37,404 nucleotides of DNA from Candidatus Hydrogenedentota bacterium (GCA_019695095.1 JAIBAQ010000043.1:1-37404), one strand, 5' to 3'; counted from the first letter of the stretch, positions 17,433 through 25,674 are shown. Notes: a model not told the origin generated them from the sequence alone. Program-made: numbers and translations.

Positions 17433-18477
17433 CGAATTCCGCGAATGCCCGTACGCCCATCTCCATTCCCCCTCGCGCCGCATTCAGGAGCATGCGATTT
17501 GCACGGGCGGTCTGAGGAGAAAACGTCCGCCGTCGAACTATACTGTCCATGCTTGAATCGTCACCGCCGAAATCGAACTCCGCGATGCTGGGAACTGGAG
17601 GCTCGGCAACCAAGGCCGCGACTCGAGAACGCCGATCATGATCGGGGAGTGTCGTCTTCTGAATCGTATGCAGGACTATTGCCTGGCCGATACGCCGTGT
17701 TCGTAGCTGATACGCCAGCAACAAGGCGTTTCTGCACAACGTAACCGTTACGCGTGGACTTCCCTCCGCATATGCATGGATGAGCCGCACGCCCGCGGCA
17801 TCAAACACCGGCGGCTGTATTCCCTGAATCGTGGCCTGACGCAACCGGAAATCAATCAGGTTTTGCGTTTCCTGCATGCTCAGAGAATCCAGGGTATACG
17901 TCATGCTGATGCGCTGTTCGAAGTTCGGCGCGGCTTGTAGCACGGCCGTCCATTCGAGCTGCGAAAAGAAGACCAGATTCAGCAGTTTGTGCTGAGGCGT
18001 CTCAAGGTTCTGGGCCAAACGCAACAATTCCAACTGGCCGCGCTTATTCAGGTTTTGCGCGTCGTCGATGATGAGCGTGTGGATCCGTCCGCGATTGGTT
18101 GCCAGATACTGGTAGAGCGCGTCCATGTAGGTTGCAAACGACCGGTCTTCCGGCCGCAACCCAAACTGATGGACTATCGCCTCCAACAATGAAAAACTGG
18201 TCCACGATGGAATCGGCGAGGCGATGACCGCGGTATTGTATTTCTCGGGGTTGGCTCGCATTCCCGCAATGAGCTTGCGCAGAAGGGTCGTCTTGCCCGT
18301 TCCATAATTGCCCAGCACGACCGAAATTCCGTGCCGCTCGTCCACGGCATGCCACAGGCGAAACAGGCATTCCTTGTGCGCGCTGGTCGCGTAGAAGTAG
18401 GCAGGATCAGCCGTGGCCGCAAAGGGTTGTTCGCTAAGCCCGAAAAAGCTTAAGAGGGATTCGGCGTTTTCTTCCAT
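17413..18477 (-). CDS. ExeA/GspA-like AAA ATPase
   Basis: A 354-residue AAA+ ATPase of the ExeA/GspA type, also found in XrtA/PEP-CTERM polysaccharide loci. It starts with the family segment FFGLSEQPFAATADPAYFY. Walker A is LGNYGTGKTT (Lys62) and Walker B is HTLIIDDAQNL; QRISMTYTLDSLSMQET is the usual sensor region. Unlike A. hydrophila ExeA no peptidoglycan-binding domain or membrane helix follows; the LysM function is in the next gene. First gene of the operon. The ATG at 18477 has GGGACGGGG upstream, and longer in-frame starts fall at or upstream of the promoter. Likely role: energy or regulation for secretin assembly. Confidence 0.9.
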   Translation of the reverse strand: MEENAESLLSFFGLSEQPFAATADPAYFYATSAHKECLFRLWHAVDERHGISVVLGNYGTGKTTLLRKLIAGMRANPEKYNTAVIASPIPSWTSFSLLEAIVHQFGLRPEDRSFATYMDALYQYLATNRGRIHTLIIDDAQNLNKRGQLELLRLAQNLETPQHKLLNLVFFSQLEWTAVLQAAPNFEQRISMTYTLDSLSMQETQNLIDFRLRQATIQGIQPPVFDAAGVRLIHAYAEGSPRVTVTLCRNALLLAYQLRTRRIGQAIVLHTIQKTTLPDHDRRSRVAALVAEPPVPSIAEFDFGGDDSSMDSIVRRRTFSPQTARANRMLLNAARGGMEMGVRAFAEFDGAELR

Positions 18478-18658
18478 AGACCCCGTCCCGCGCGAGACCC
18501 CGGCAGGCAAGCAGCACACCCCGGGTCCGCACAGCCATCTTGGCAGGCCTTCTATGAGCCTGTTGTACCGACGTTTGTGTTGAGCCGCCAATCCCTCCGT
18601 GTACCGGCGATACAGACACGCTCCATCGTGAATACCCAACACCTTGTGCCGCAGGCGT
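18478..18658 (-). other. long untranslated leader of the secretin/exopolysaccharide operon
   Basis: About 175 bases separate the predicted transcription start (near 18652) from the ATG at 18477. The region is GC-rich and could fold, but it does not resemble a riboswitch class known to me, including the GEMM cyclic-di-GMP type. An open frame runs through it without coding character. Confidence 0.45.
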
Positions 18659-18687
18659 ATTGTAGCCAACGCCCAACTAGGTGTCAA
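18659..18687 (-). promoter_or_regulatory. sigma-70 promoter of the secretin/exopolysaccharide operon
   Basis: On the minus strand TTGACA at 18682-18687, a 17-base spacer, then TACAAT at 18659-18664: eleven of twelve consensus positions at ideal spacing. This is the best promoter in the window and fixes the ExeA-like start downstream of it. Confidence 0.78.
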
Positions 18688-18789
18688 GCTAATTCGTCAA
18701 TTTGTTGTGTTTTAGATGAGGCCGCGCACTAAATATTGTGGTTTTGGGGTGCCCCGCAAATCCGGCACGGGCACAGATTGCGATTTCCC

Positions 18790-18819
18790 TTGGCAAGGAT
18801 TGGACTACTATGCTATATA
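18790..18819 (+). promoter_or_regulatory. promoter of the FHA-HD-GYP gene
   Basis: TTGGCA (18790-18795), an 18-base spacer and TATATA (18814-18819) with an extended TGC before it. The start would lie near 18826, about 53 bases before the ATG at 18879. It diverges from the secretin-operon promoter about 100 bases away. Confidence 0.5.
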
Positions 18820-18878
18820 CTGAACCAGCAATAAAGAAGTGCTTGCAATCACATGACTTGGGAAGGTGCGGCCCACTT

Positions 18879-20663
18879 ATGCAGCGCGAACGAGTCGTTC
18901 TACAATCCGGCCCTTTGGTGGGTACCCGGTACGACATAACCGGCTCGCTTACAATTGGACGTAGCCCTGATAACGGGTTGCAAATAAACGATTTGCAGGT
19001 GTCGCGCCGGCATGCCGTCATCCAACAGACCCAAGCGGGCACCATCATTCGCGACCTCGGTAGCGGCAATGGCACCTATGTTGGCGAGCGGCGGATTATC
19101 GAATACAGGCTTTCTCAAGGCGACCTCATCAGTATCGGCCCGGTGCAGATGCGCTACGAAACCTATGAGGGGGTCGCGCCCGCCACGCCTCGCCCTCTCT
19201 TTGTACAATCGGACAAAGCCCCCGAAGTCCGGTTGCAGCATGCCGATGACCGTCTGAGCAAGATTGAAGCGGTATCCACGGATAACGTCTTCAAGACCTT
19301 CTTTCAAGTGCCGCAGGATGTCGTCAACACTGAGCAACTTCGCGACACCCAGCGGCGGTTGGCGGCCGTTTACGAAGCGAATCAGGTCATATCAAGCGAG
19401 CGCGACCTAAACGAGCTGTTTCACCGGATCATGGACCAGATCTTTCTCCTGGTACCGGCGCACAACGGCGTAATACTGCTGAAAGACGAAAAGACCGGAG
19501 ACTTGGTGACCGAATACGTCAAGCAAGGTTCGCCGCAAGTCGAAGTTGCGATGAGTTCCAGCATCGTGTCGCGCGCGTACCACAACAATGAAGCCCTCAT
19601 TGTGTTCAACGCGGCCAGCGACGCACGGTTTGGCTCAGGGGCGAGCATCATCGCCCAGAACATCACTTCGGCCATGTGCGTTCCGTTGCGCCATCTCAAC
19701 GACACGCTGGGCATTATCTATGTCGATACCCGTGGCACGACCAATGCCTTCAACCAGAGCGACCTTGAACTTCTTGTGGCGCTCGCGGGTCCCGCCGCCA
19801 TCGCCATCAGCAATTCGCAGTACGTGGCCAAGTTGCAGCGGGCCTATCAGGACATGCTCATTTCCCTGGCCAACGCGATCGAATTGCGCGACCTGTACAC
19901 CGTTGGCCACACGTGGCGCGTCACCAATTTCGCCCTGGAAATCGCCCGCACCTTGGGTTGGCCTGAAGAGAAGCTCAAAGAGTGCGAGATGGGCGGTGTC
20001 CTTCACGACATCGGCAAGATATCGATCGACGACGCCATCTTGCGCAAACCAGGTCATCTCAGTAGCGAGGAATTCGAGCACATGAAGCTCCACCCCGAAC
20101 GGGGCGCAAAGCTCATGCAGGACAGCAGTTTCCTGGTGCCGCTTATTCCCTACTGCCTCTACCACCACGAGCGGTACGACGGCAAGGGCTATCCGTTCGG
20201 ATTAAAGGGCGAGCAGATTCCGATCGAGGGCCGTCTTCTGGCTGTTGCGGACACGCTCGACGCCATGACGAGCAATCGTCCCTATCGCAAGGGACTCGAT
20301 CCGGAATTCGCCATCGGCGAAATCGAAAAGGGCAAAGAGACGCAATTCGATCCGGCCATTGTGGAGGCCCTGGTCAAGTGCTACCGCGAAGGCAAGATCG
20401 ACCGTATCATTCAGGACTACCACAAGTACGATAAGAAGAGCGTGCCGTGCCCGTTCTGCAGCACCTACATGCGGCTGCCTGAAACCGTCACCACGGGCTT
20501 CGAGTTCCAGTGCGGCGTGTGTCACCGCCAGTTACGCGTCCGGACCAAAGACGATTCGTACTACGCGGAACTGGTTTCTCGCGGAGAGCTGCCGCAGGTT
20601 CACACGCCCTTGCCTATCGCCCCGGAATCGTCGATCAACGCCGCCAATTCATCCGGCGTATAG
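18879..20663 (+). CDS. FHA-GAF-HD-GYP signalling protein with zinc ribbon
   Basis: A 594-residue soluble protein. FHA domain about 5-95 with Gly27-Arg28, Ser42 and His45 and GSGNGTYV, all residues used to bind phosphothreonine. GAF domain about 135-300. HD-GYP phosphodiesterase domain about 325-500 with HDIGK (His376, Asp377) and HHERYDGKGYP (429-439), so it should be catalytically competent against cyclic-di-GMP. A C-terminal zinc ribbon follows (CPFC 524-527, CGVC 545-548), unusual for this class. The ATG at 18879 starts the protein at the FHA domain, has GGAAGG upstream and is downstream of the promoter. Divergent from the secretin operon, so it may control polysaccharide export. Confidence 0.92.
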   Translation: MQRERVVLQSGPLVGTRYDITGSLTIGRSPDNGLQINDLQVSRRHAVIQQTQAGTIIRDLGSGNGTYVGERRIIEYRLSQGDLISIGPVQMRYETYEGVAPATPRPLFVQSDKAPEVRLQHADDRLSKIEAVSTDNVFKTFFQVPQDVVNTEQLRDTQRRLAAVYEANQVISSERDLNELFHRIMDQIFLLVPAHNGVILLKDEKTGDLVTEYVKQGSPQVEVAMSSSIVSRAYHNNEALIVFNAASDARFGSGASIIAQNITSAMCVPLRHLNDTLGIIYVDTRGTTNAFNQSDLELLVALAGPAAIAISNSQYVAKLQRAYQDMLISLANAIELRDLYTVGHTWRVTNFALEIARTLGWPEEKLKECEMGGVLHDIGKISIDDAILRKPGHLSSEEFEHMKLHPERGAKLMQDSSFLVPLIPYCLYHHERYDGKGYPFGLKGEQIPIEGRLLAVADTLDAMTSNRPYRKGLDPEFAIGEIEKGKETQFDPAIVEALVKCYREGKIDRIIQDYHKYDKKSVPCPFCSTYMRLPETVTTGFEFQCGVCHRQLRVRTKDDSYYAELVSRGELPQVHTPLPIAPESSINAANSSGV

Positions 20664-21100
20664 AGTCAAAGCAACACGACCTTGGCGGTCGCGGCAGCGC
20701 AATCGGCGGACTACTTGCCTCCGCCGTGCGTCCTGAAGGGACGCCAGCGGTCCACCATTTTGGATCGGTACCGCCGGAATGCGGCGCACAGGAATCCAAA
20801 TATGGAATGTGGATGTACCGCACACGTGCAGCATCTCACGAGGGCGCGAAATGTGGGGAGCCATGAACCCGACCACTGGCACGCTTACAAACCAAGCGTA
20901 AGACGGGAGACCATTCGGTCGAGGTGAGTGGCTCGGTCGGGACCCCGCCACAACAGCGGTATAGCGGCGGACTGGAAAGTTCGCCCTCCGAGGGGTCTGT
21001 CTTTTGGCAACTTCGTATCGTATTTGACTTAGGCAGCCGCCATCTGCCATCATACATGCCGCTTTTTGGCGCTGATGCTTCAGATTGCCAATGAGTCCGC
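20664..21100. repeat. gene-free region with a dispersed palindromic repeat
   Basis: No ORF here is convincing; the longest minus-strand frame (20649-21053) overlaps the neighbouring gene end and has no family match known to me. At 20966-20990 lies a second copy (one mismatch in 25 bases) of the palindromic element seen at 8704-8728, with core ACTGGAAAGTTCGCCCTCCG. No terminator with a U-run is seen after the HD-GYP gene. Confidence 0.5.
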
Positions 21101-21178
21101 GTCCCCATCGTCTAGCCTGGCCTAGGACACCGCCCTTTCACGGCGGCGACAGGGGTTCAAATCCCCTTGGGGACGCCA
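21101..21178 (+). tRNA. tRNA-Glu (anticodon TTC)
   Basis: Full cloverleaf. Acceptor arms GTCCCCA and TGGGGAC, anticodon stem CCGCC/GGCGG with the seven-base loop CTTTCAC giving anticodon TTC, and a T arm with GGTTCAAAT. The CCA end is encoded (21176-21178). GTCTAGCCTGGCCTAGGAC in the D arm is typical of tRNA-Glu. Confidence 0.96.
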
Positions 21179-21202
21179 TTTTTGTTTCTGCGGCCGGCAA
21201 GG

Positions 21203-23725
21203 TCAGAACCGGATAGGCTCGGCCTCAACCGAGGGCACGCCCTTCTTGCGCAAGGGTTTCTGCATGGGGCCCACTTCCGCCCCGTACACGAAAACCGGGT
21301 CCAGTTTGACCGGCACCACCAAGCCCAAGTCATTGCGCGTGACGCGAATGGGCTCTCCCATGAGGTTCACGACTCGGGGCGTTCCTTTCTTCACCTTTAC
21401 CTGAACGCTGCGTTCCCCTTGGTCGCTCCAGAACGCCACCGTCTGGCCCGATTCCACAGCAAAGATGCCGTCGCCATACGCTTCGTTGAAGCGCGGCGTT
21501 CCCACGGCCATCGTGCGGCATACCGTTGCCAAGGCCCGGTACGCGGGTTTCGGCACCAGGTTGTGCCGCATAATCCCGAAATTGTCTTCGTTGTAGAAAG
21601 CGTTTGTGCCGTCGTCGCGGAAGTCGTACCAACTCATGTTCTGACAGCCGCCCGAACCCACCGCGGTCAGGTAGCTCCGCGCGATCAGTTGCGCCTGCGC
21701 CCGCTCGCTGGTGCCGCCAACCTGCGTACTCCAGCCCATTTCAGTGATCCACACTGGGCGGTTGTTCACTTGCTCGGCGACTCCCCGAAGTTCACGCGTG
21801 AACTGCCGCTCGTCCAGCGCGCGTCGATAGGGATGAATCGTCAGGATGTCGAACGGCGCGCCCGCGTCGAGGCACGTCTGAATGAACTTGCGATCGATTC
21901 CCGACGTGGAGATGGCCAGCACTTGCGCGGTGGGGTCTTCCGCTTTGATTTGCGCGTAGCACTTCTTCACCAATACCGGATACAACTCTTTCGGACCGCT
22001 CCAAAAGAAGATGTTGGGCTCGTTGTAGATTTCCCAATGCTTCACGCGGCCTTTGAAATGCTTCACCACGGCGCGTGCCCATCGGCAGTAGTCATCGATT
22101 CCCTGCTCGGTGTAAGGTTTCGTCCAGTTCGACCAATAGCACAGAAGCCCATACACGCTGATGCCGTGCCGGTTTGCCGCATTTACGACTTCGTCATAGA
22201 AATGAAAATCATATTGGCCCGGTTGAGGCTCCGTGGCCGCCCAACTGAACTCTTCCCGGCACCACTTCACGCCCGCAGCCTTTGCCAGACTCGCCTCCAC
22301 GTCCATAATCTTGTAGCCGAGCGCATTGTCGGGGTTGCGGTACAGGAACAGGCCCATCCCCCACGGCGAACTGGGCCGTAACGTGGCGTCGCCGGGACTG
22401 TTCATGGCGCTCGCGTAGCATGTCTGCGCGCTCGCCGCAGGTATGCCCTCGGCGGAAAATTGAAACTCCATCTCCGCAAAACTCAACGCGGCAGGAATCG
22501 TGGCTTGGACCGTATGGGTCTCCGCATGCCCTTCGCCTTCGAGCGTCAGCGGCGCGTCTTCCTGCCAAAGCGTGTCGCCGTCCCAACTCCGCGCAACCGC
22601 GTGAAGAGTTCCCGTCGTCTTCTGCTCCAACAGGCTCCAAGCTTTGCACGATGCCGACAACGTGCGCGTCGATCCCGACGCCCCATCATCACTGACAGAC
22701 GCCAGGATAATGACCGAACCGTCTCCAGCAACCTCGGTCTTGCACCGGAGATCGAGCATCAAGACTTCGGATTGAATCCGGGGAGCGCTACCTCGCTCGA
22801 TCGTTAAATGCGATAGACGCAACGGCATTCGCGAGACTCCGTCATTTTCTCCTCCGTAGTAGGACCAGCCGTCCGGCGGTGCGGGAAACGTGAAGGTCTG
22901 CTCGCCCCCATTCAGTGTGCCCAGCGTGCGCTCAAAAATCTGAAAATGCGACCCGAGGCCAATCTTCAGAACATTGCCTTGCACGCCTCCGCGCACACGC
23001 AACGTGAACTCCTTCGGTTTGCCGAACAGCGGCAGGGAATGAGAAAGATGCGTCGACTCTGTCTTATACAGATCGGCGGTCCACATGCCGTCGTGGAACG
23101 AACTCCCGCCGCCTTCACCGAAACCGGAGTCCGAGTCGAAAACGGTCACCATGTAATCGCGTACCGTCGGGGGCTCGGGTGCGGGCGCCGGGGCCACCGC
23201 CGCGCCAATCTTGCCCGATACTTCCGTGATGCTGATTTCGCCTTGCGCGCCGGGCACGCCGCCAGACTCGGCAAGGATTCCGATGGTCTTGATGGGTTGC
23301 CTCAATACGCCGTCGTTCGGCCCGCCGAAATGACCGTCCGTGCTTTCCACTTTGCATTCAAGCCGCTGCCAATCGGCGTTCGAGAACGAAACCGACTTCT
23401 GGAAGTTCTGCCCGGCGCTGTCCACCATGCGAACCGTCATCACGGTTCCCACCGGCTTCTTTGCCTTGAACAACACGCTTTCCAAGCACGCAGGTTGCGC
23501 CAAATCATGGTACGCAGCCACGTAGGCGCCACCCTTCGTGAAATCAAAGCGAAGCACCAGCGAACCATCCGCGCCATTGGTCACGCCACCGCTGGCACCC
23601 GGAAATTCTCCGCCATTGTCGAACCGCCACGAAGCCGCTTCGTTAGGTACTTGGACTTCCTCTGCAACAGAGGCAAAGAATCCACCGGCTATCACGAACA
23701 AGACTAGAAATCGAACTGCGCGCAT
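21203..23725 (-). CDS. secreted clan GH-A glycoside hydrolase with N-terminal beta-sandwich modules
   Basis: An 840-residue exported protein; signal peptide about 1-21. About 25-190 and 190-400 look like carbohydrate-binding-type beta-sandwich modules. The catalytic (beta/alpha)8 part is about 480-760: HWEIYNEPN places the acid/base at Glu569 and VWITEMGW the nucleophile at Glu662, the strand 4 / strand 7 arrangement of clan A (GH5/GH39-like). The substrate is not deducible; a plant or algal polysaccharide is plausible. The ATG at 23725 was chosen because GGAG lies eight bases before it and the signal peptide then starts at once. Convergent with the tRNA gene. Confidence 0.88.
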   Translation of the reverse strand: MRAVRFLVLFVIAGGFFASVAEEVQVPNEAASWRFDNGGEFPGASGGVTNGADGSLVLRFDFTKGGAYVAAYHDLAQPACLESVLFKAKKPVGTVMTVRMVDSAGQNFQKSVSFSNADWQRLECKVESTDGHFGGPNDGVLRQPIKTIGILAESGGVPGAQGEISITEVSGKIGAAVAPAPAPEPPTVRDYMVTVFDSDSGFGEGGGSSFHDGMWTADLYKTESTHLSHSLPLFGKPKEFTLRVRGGVQGNVLKIGLGSHFQIFERTLGTLNGGEQTFTFPAPPDGWSYYGGENDGVSRMPLRLSHLTIERGSAPRIQSEVLMLDLRCKTEVAGDGSVIILASVSDDGASGSTRTLSASCKAWSLLEQKTTGTLHAVARSWDGDTLWQEDAPLTLEGEGHAETHTVQATIPAALSFAEMEFQFSAEGIPAASAQTCYASAMNSPGDATLRPSSPWGMGLFLYRNPDNALGYKIMDVEASLAKAAGVKWCREEFSWAATEPQPGQYDFHFYDEVVNAANRHGISVYGLLCYWSNWTKPYTEQGIDDYCRWARAVVKHFKGRVKHWEIYNEPNIFFWSGPKELYPVLVKKCYAQIKAEDPTAQVLAISTSGIDRKFIQTCLDAGAPFDILTIHPYRRALDERQFTRELRGVAEQVNNRPVWITEMGWSTQVGGTSERAQAQLIARSYLTAVGSGGCQNMSWYDFRDDGTNAFYNEDNFGIMRHNLVPKPAYRALATVCRTMAVGTPRFNEAYGDGIFAVESGQTVAFWSDQGERSVQVKVKKGTPRVVNLMGEPIRVTRNDLGLVVPVKLDPVFVYGAEVGPMQKPLRKKGVPSVEAEPIRF

Positions 23726-23762
23726 AGTTGCTCCATTGAATGGTTGGCGTTTCCGCGTGCGG

Positions 23763-23791
23763 ATCATAGTCTGCGTTTTGCGCCGGCGCAA
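23763..23791 (-). promoter_or_regulatory. candidate promoter of the glycoside hydrolase gene
   Basis: On the minus strand TATGAT at 23763-23768 with a 17-base spacer to TTGCGC at 23786-23791. Transcription would begin about 30 bases before the ATG. The weak -35 lies inside the 18-base palindrome described next, which suggests regulation. Confidence 0.42.
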
Positions 23792-23793
23792 AA
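23776..23793. promoter_or_regulatory. perfect 18-base palindrome, putative operator
   Basis: TTTTGCGCCGGCGCAAAA is a perfect palindrome, and outside a mismatched pair the next two bases on each side (GC/GC) also pair. It sits between the divergent glycoside hydrolase and NUDIX genes, over the hydrolase -35. A dimeric repressor such as a LacI/GntR-type sugar regulator is the natural reader; no regulator gene is adjacent. Confidence 0.5.
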
Positions 23794-23879
23794 TGCGGCA
23801 TCAGCCTATTTCCCGCCGTGACGCCAACTCGCGTACACTGGGCTGTCGAACACGACATAGCTGAAAGGAACGTTTTCCC

Positions 23880-24368
23880 ATGCCCTACACTCCCATCCTG
23901 GCAACCTTGGGATTCGTGATGTCTCCCGACGGATCAGAGACGCTCATGGTCCATCGCAACAAACGTCCCGACGACCAGCACTACGGCAAATACAACGGAC
24001 TTGGGGGTAAACTCGATCCGTTGGAAGACGTGGTCGCGGGCATGCGCCGCGAGATACGCGAAGAAGCAGGCATCGAATGCGTCTCGCTTCAGCTTCGGGG
24101 AACGGTGAATTGGCCCGGCTTTGGCGCGCAAGGCGAACACTGGTTCGGGTTCATCTTTCGCATCGATCGTTTTGAAGGCACTCCCGCCGAGGAGAACCAC
24201 GAGGGATCCCTGGAGTGGATTGCTGTCGACCGCATTCTTGAACTTCCTCTTTGGGAAGGAGACCGGCACTTCCTCCCGCTCGTATTCGGCGACGATCCGC
24301 GTCCATTCCATGGCGTGATGCCCTACGAAGGGGGCCATCCCCTGCGATGGAGCTACTCCGTGACCTGA
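23880..24368 (+). CDS. NUDIX hydrolase, 8-oxo-dGTP diphosphatase-like
   Basis: A 162-residue MutT-type pyrophosphohydrolase. The Nudix box GKLDPLE-(x7)-REIREEAGI (about residues 43-65) has every consensus position. The first strand TLGFVMSPDGSETLMVHRNKR, the segment KYNGLGGK before the box, and the late WFGFIFRIDRFEG and LEWIAVDRILELPLWEGDRHFLP resemble MTH1-like 8-oxo-dGTP diphosphatases. Probable role: clearing oxidised nucleotides in the cytoplasm; other nucleoside triphosphates cannot be excluded. AAAGGAA lies about eleven bases before the ATG. A long hairpin starts six bases after the stop. Confidence 0.9.
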   Translation: MPYTPILATLGFVMSPDGSETLMVHRNKRPDDQHYGKYNGLGGKLDPLEDVVAGMRREIREEAGIECVSLQLRGTVNWPGFGAQGEHWFGFIFRIDRFEGTPAEENHEGSLEWIAVDRILELPLWEGDRHFLPLVFGDDPRPFHGVMPYEGGHPLRWSYSVT

Positions 24369-24373
24369 TTGGG

Positions 24374-24437
24374 GGCGGAAAACAGGGACTGACACAAGCG
24401 CAGCGAAGCGGAGACGTGTCTGTCCCTTTTTTCCGCC
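24374..24437. repeat. long hairpin repeat after the NUDIX gene (terminator-like)
   Basis: Outer arms GGCGGAAAA and TTTTTTCCGCC and inner arms GGGACTGACAC and GTGTCTGTCCC form a stem of about 22 base pairs with two mismatches around the loop AAGCGCAGCGAAGCGGAGAC. It begins six bases after the stop codon. A related copy, with GGGACTGACCCAAGCGAAGC, overlaps the stop of the URO-D-like gene at 32387, so this is a dispersed element that may also end transcription. Confidence 0.65.
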
Positions 24438-24519
24438 GCATTTGACTCTTCCAAACACGCCCGTTTGGACGTACCCAAGTTCCGCCCCATCGCCTCCATT
24501 CGCCTCTTCAACCCCCGAG

Positions 24520-24548
24520 TGGACACCCATCCGCCTTTCCGCTAGCAT
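24520..24548 (+). promoter_or_regulatory. weak candidate promoter of the TIM-barrel gene
   Basis: TGGACA (24520-24525), a 17-base spacer and TAGCAT (24543-24548), about 67 bases before the ATG at 24622. A 7-base-pair inverted repeat, TCCAAAC/GTTTGGA (24450-24469), lies about 50 bases further upstream. Confidence 0.33.
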
Positions 24549-24621
24549 GGTTCTCACTGCCCGGGCTTTGCTCCGCATCGGGAGTCAGCTTTTCCAACCG
24601 AACCCACTGAGGACACAGGAT

Positions 24622-25560
24622 ATGAAGCACAAACATTCGCGCAGGGAATTCATCAAGGTAGCCGGTTCCGGTGTAGCCGCGCTTAGCCTCGCCGCCACCG
24701 TCGGGGAGAAGGCGTTTGCCGCGCGTGAGTACAAGATCTCGCTCGCGGGCTGGTCGTTCCATCGCGCTATTCAGAAGGGCGAAATGCCCATGCTGGACAT
24801 GCCGAAGGTCTCCCGACAGGAGTTCGACATCGAAGGCATCGAGCTGGTAAATCAACTGCTCGAGCCGGTGAAGAAACCCTTCGCCGAAATGAAACCCTAT
24901 TTGGACACGCTTGCGAAGAACGCCGTCGACAACAACGTGAAGATACTTCTCATCATGGTAGATGGCGAAGGCAATATCGGCGGCCGCGACGAAGACCAGC
25001 GGAAAGAGGCCGTTGAGCGCCACAAGAAATGGCTCGACATCTGCGAGTATCTCGGTTGCCATTCGATGCGTATGAACTGGGCCGGCGCGCAGGCGGGCAC
25101 CGAGAACGACGAGAAGCTGCTGGACGAATTTATCAAACGTTCGACGCCGGGCTTCCATGAACTCTGCGAGTATGGCGACAAGAAAGGTCAGTTCGTGATC
25201 ATCGAGAATCACGGCGGGCCGTCGTCTTATCCGCATGCCGTCGAGAAGCTCATGGCTGCCGTGAATCATCCCCGCTTCGGGACCCTGCCCGATTTCGGAA
25301 ACTTCCCGCAGGGCGCCGACATCTATAGCGGCACTGACACGCTGATGAAGTATGCCCACAAGGCCGTGAGCGCCAAGTGCCATGACTTTGACGATACCAC
25401 CGGCGAAGAAACCAAGATGGACTACGCCAAGCTTATTGAAATTGTGGTCGATAAACATGGCTACAACGGTTTCATCGGAATCGAATACGAAGGAGACCGT
25501 TTGAGCGAGTCCGAAGGCGTGAAGCGCTGCAAAGCCCTTCTGGATAAGCTGAAGGCTTAA
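24622..25560 (+). CDS. Tat-exported xylose-isomerase-like TIM-barrel protein
   Basis: A 312-residue member of the sugar phosphate isomerase/epimerase (AP endonuclease 2) superfamily. The Tat signal SRREFIK (6-12) and hydrophobic stretch end near AFA at about 33. Barrel segments are clear: YKISLAGWSFHRAI, FDIEGIELVNQLL, NNVKILLIMVDGEG, CHSMRMNWAGAQ, FVIIENHGGPSSYP, FGTLPDFGNFP and YNGFIGIEYEGDR; the Glu, Asp and Glu at strand ends are likely metal ligands. It probably acts on a sugar or sugar acid in the periplasm, but substrate and reaction are unknown. Such exported paralogues are common in planctomycete-like genomes. Confidence 0.87.
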   Translation: MKHKHSRREFIKVAGSGVAALSLAATVGEKAFAAREYKISLAGWSFHRAIQKGEMPMLDMPKVSRQEFDIEGIELVNQLLEPVKKPFAEMKPYLDTLAKNAVDNNVKILLIMVDGEGNIGGRDEDQRKEAVERHKKWLDICEYLGCHSMRMNWAGAQAGTENDEKLLDEFIKRSTPGFHELCEYGDKKGQFVIIENHGGPSSYPHAVEKLMAAVNHPRFGTLPDFGNFPQGADIYSGTDTLMKYAHKAVSAKCHDFDDTTGEETKMDYAKLIEIVVDKHGYNGFIGIEYEGDRLSESEGVKRCKALLDKLKA

Positions 25561-25590
25561 AGACCTCTTTCGAATATGCTCTGAACGCTT

Positions 25591-25624
25591 GGCCCCGCAC
25601 GTGTTCCTCGACGCGTGCGGGGCC
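25591..25624 (+). terminator. strong GC-rich hairpin after the TIM-barrel gene
   Basis: GGCCCCGCACG (25591-25601) and CGTGCGGGGCC (25614-25624) pair perfectly over 11 bases with a 12-base loop. No U-run follows, so it may be only part of a terminator. It separates the TIM-barrel gene from the carbonic anhydrase gene. Confidence 0.5.
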
Positions 25625-25674
25625 ATCCTCTATACTAGTCACACTTATCACTGCAACGCATGCGAGGTTACGTC

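Noticed and set aside
9936-18477. Complete type II secretion or type IV pilus locus
   Set aside because: Only a secretin and an ExeA-like ATPase fit; there are no pseudopilin, GspE/PilB, GspF or prepilin peptidase genes.
18478-18651. Cyclic-di-GMP riboswitch in the leader of the export operon
   Set aside because: The length and context are tempting, but the conserved GEMM core sequence is not visible on either strand.
20649-21053. Minus-strand frame of 134 codons between the HD-GYP gene and the tRNA
   Set aside because: It runs through a dispersed palindromic repeat and has no credible start signal; probably non-coding.
21167-22381. Long plus-strand frame of 404 codons beginning inside the tRNA-Glu
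   Set aside because: It is antisense to the glycoside hydrolase, starts within a tRNA gene and is rich in His and Arg like other GC-driven shadow frames.
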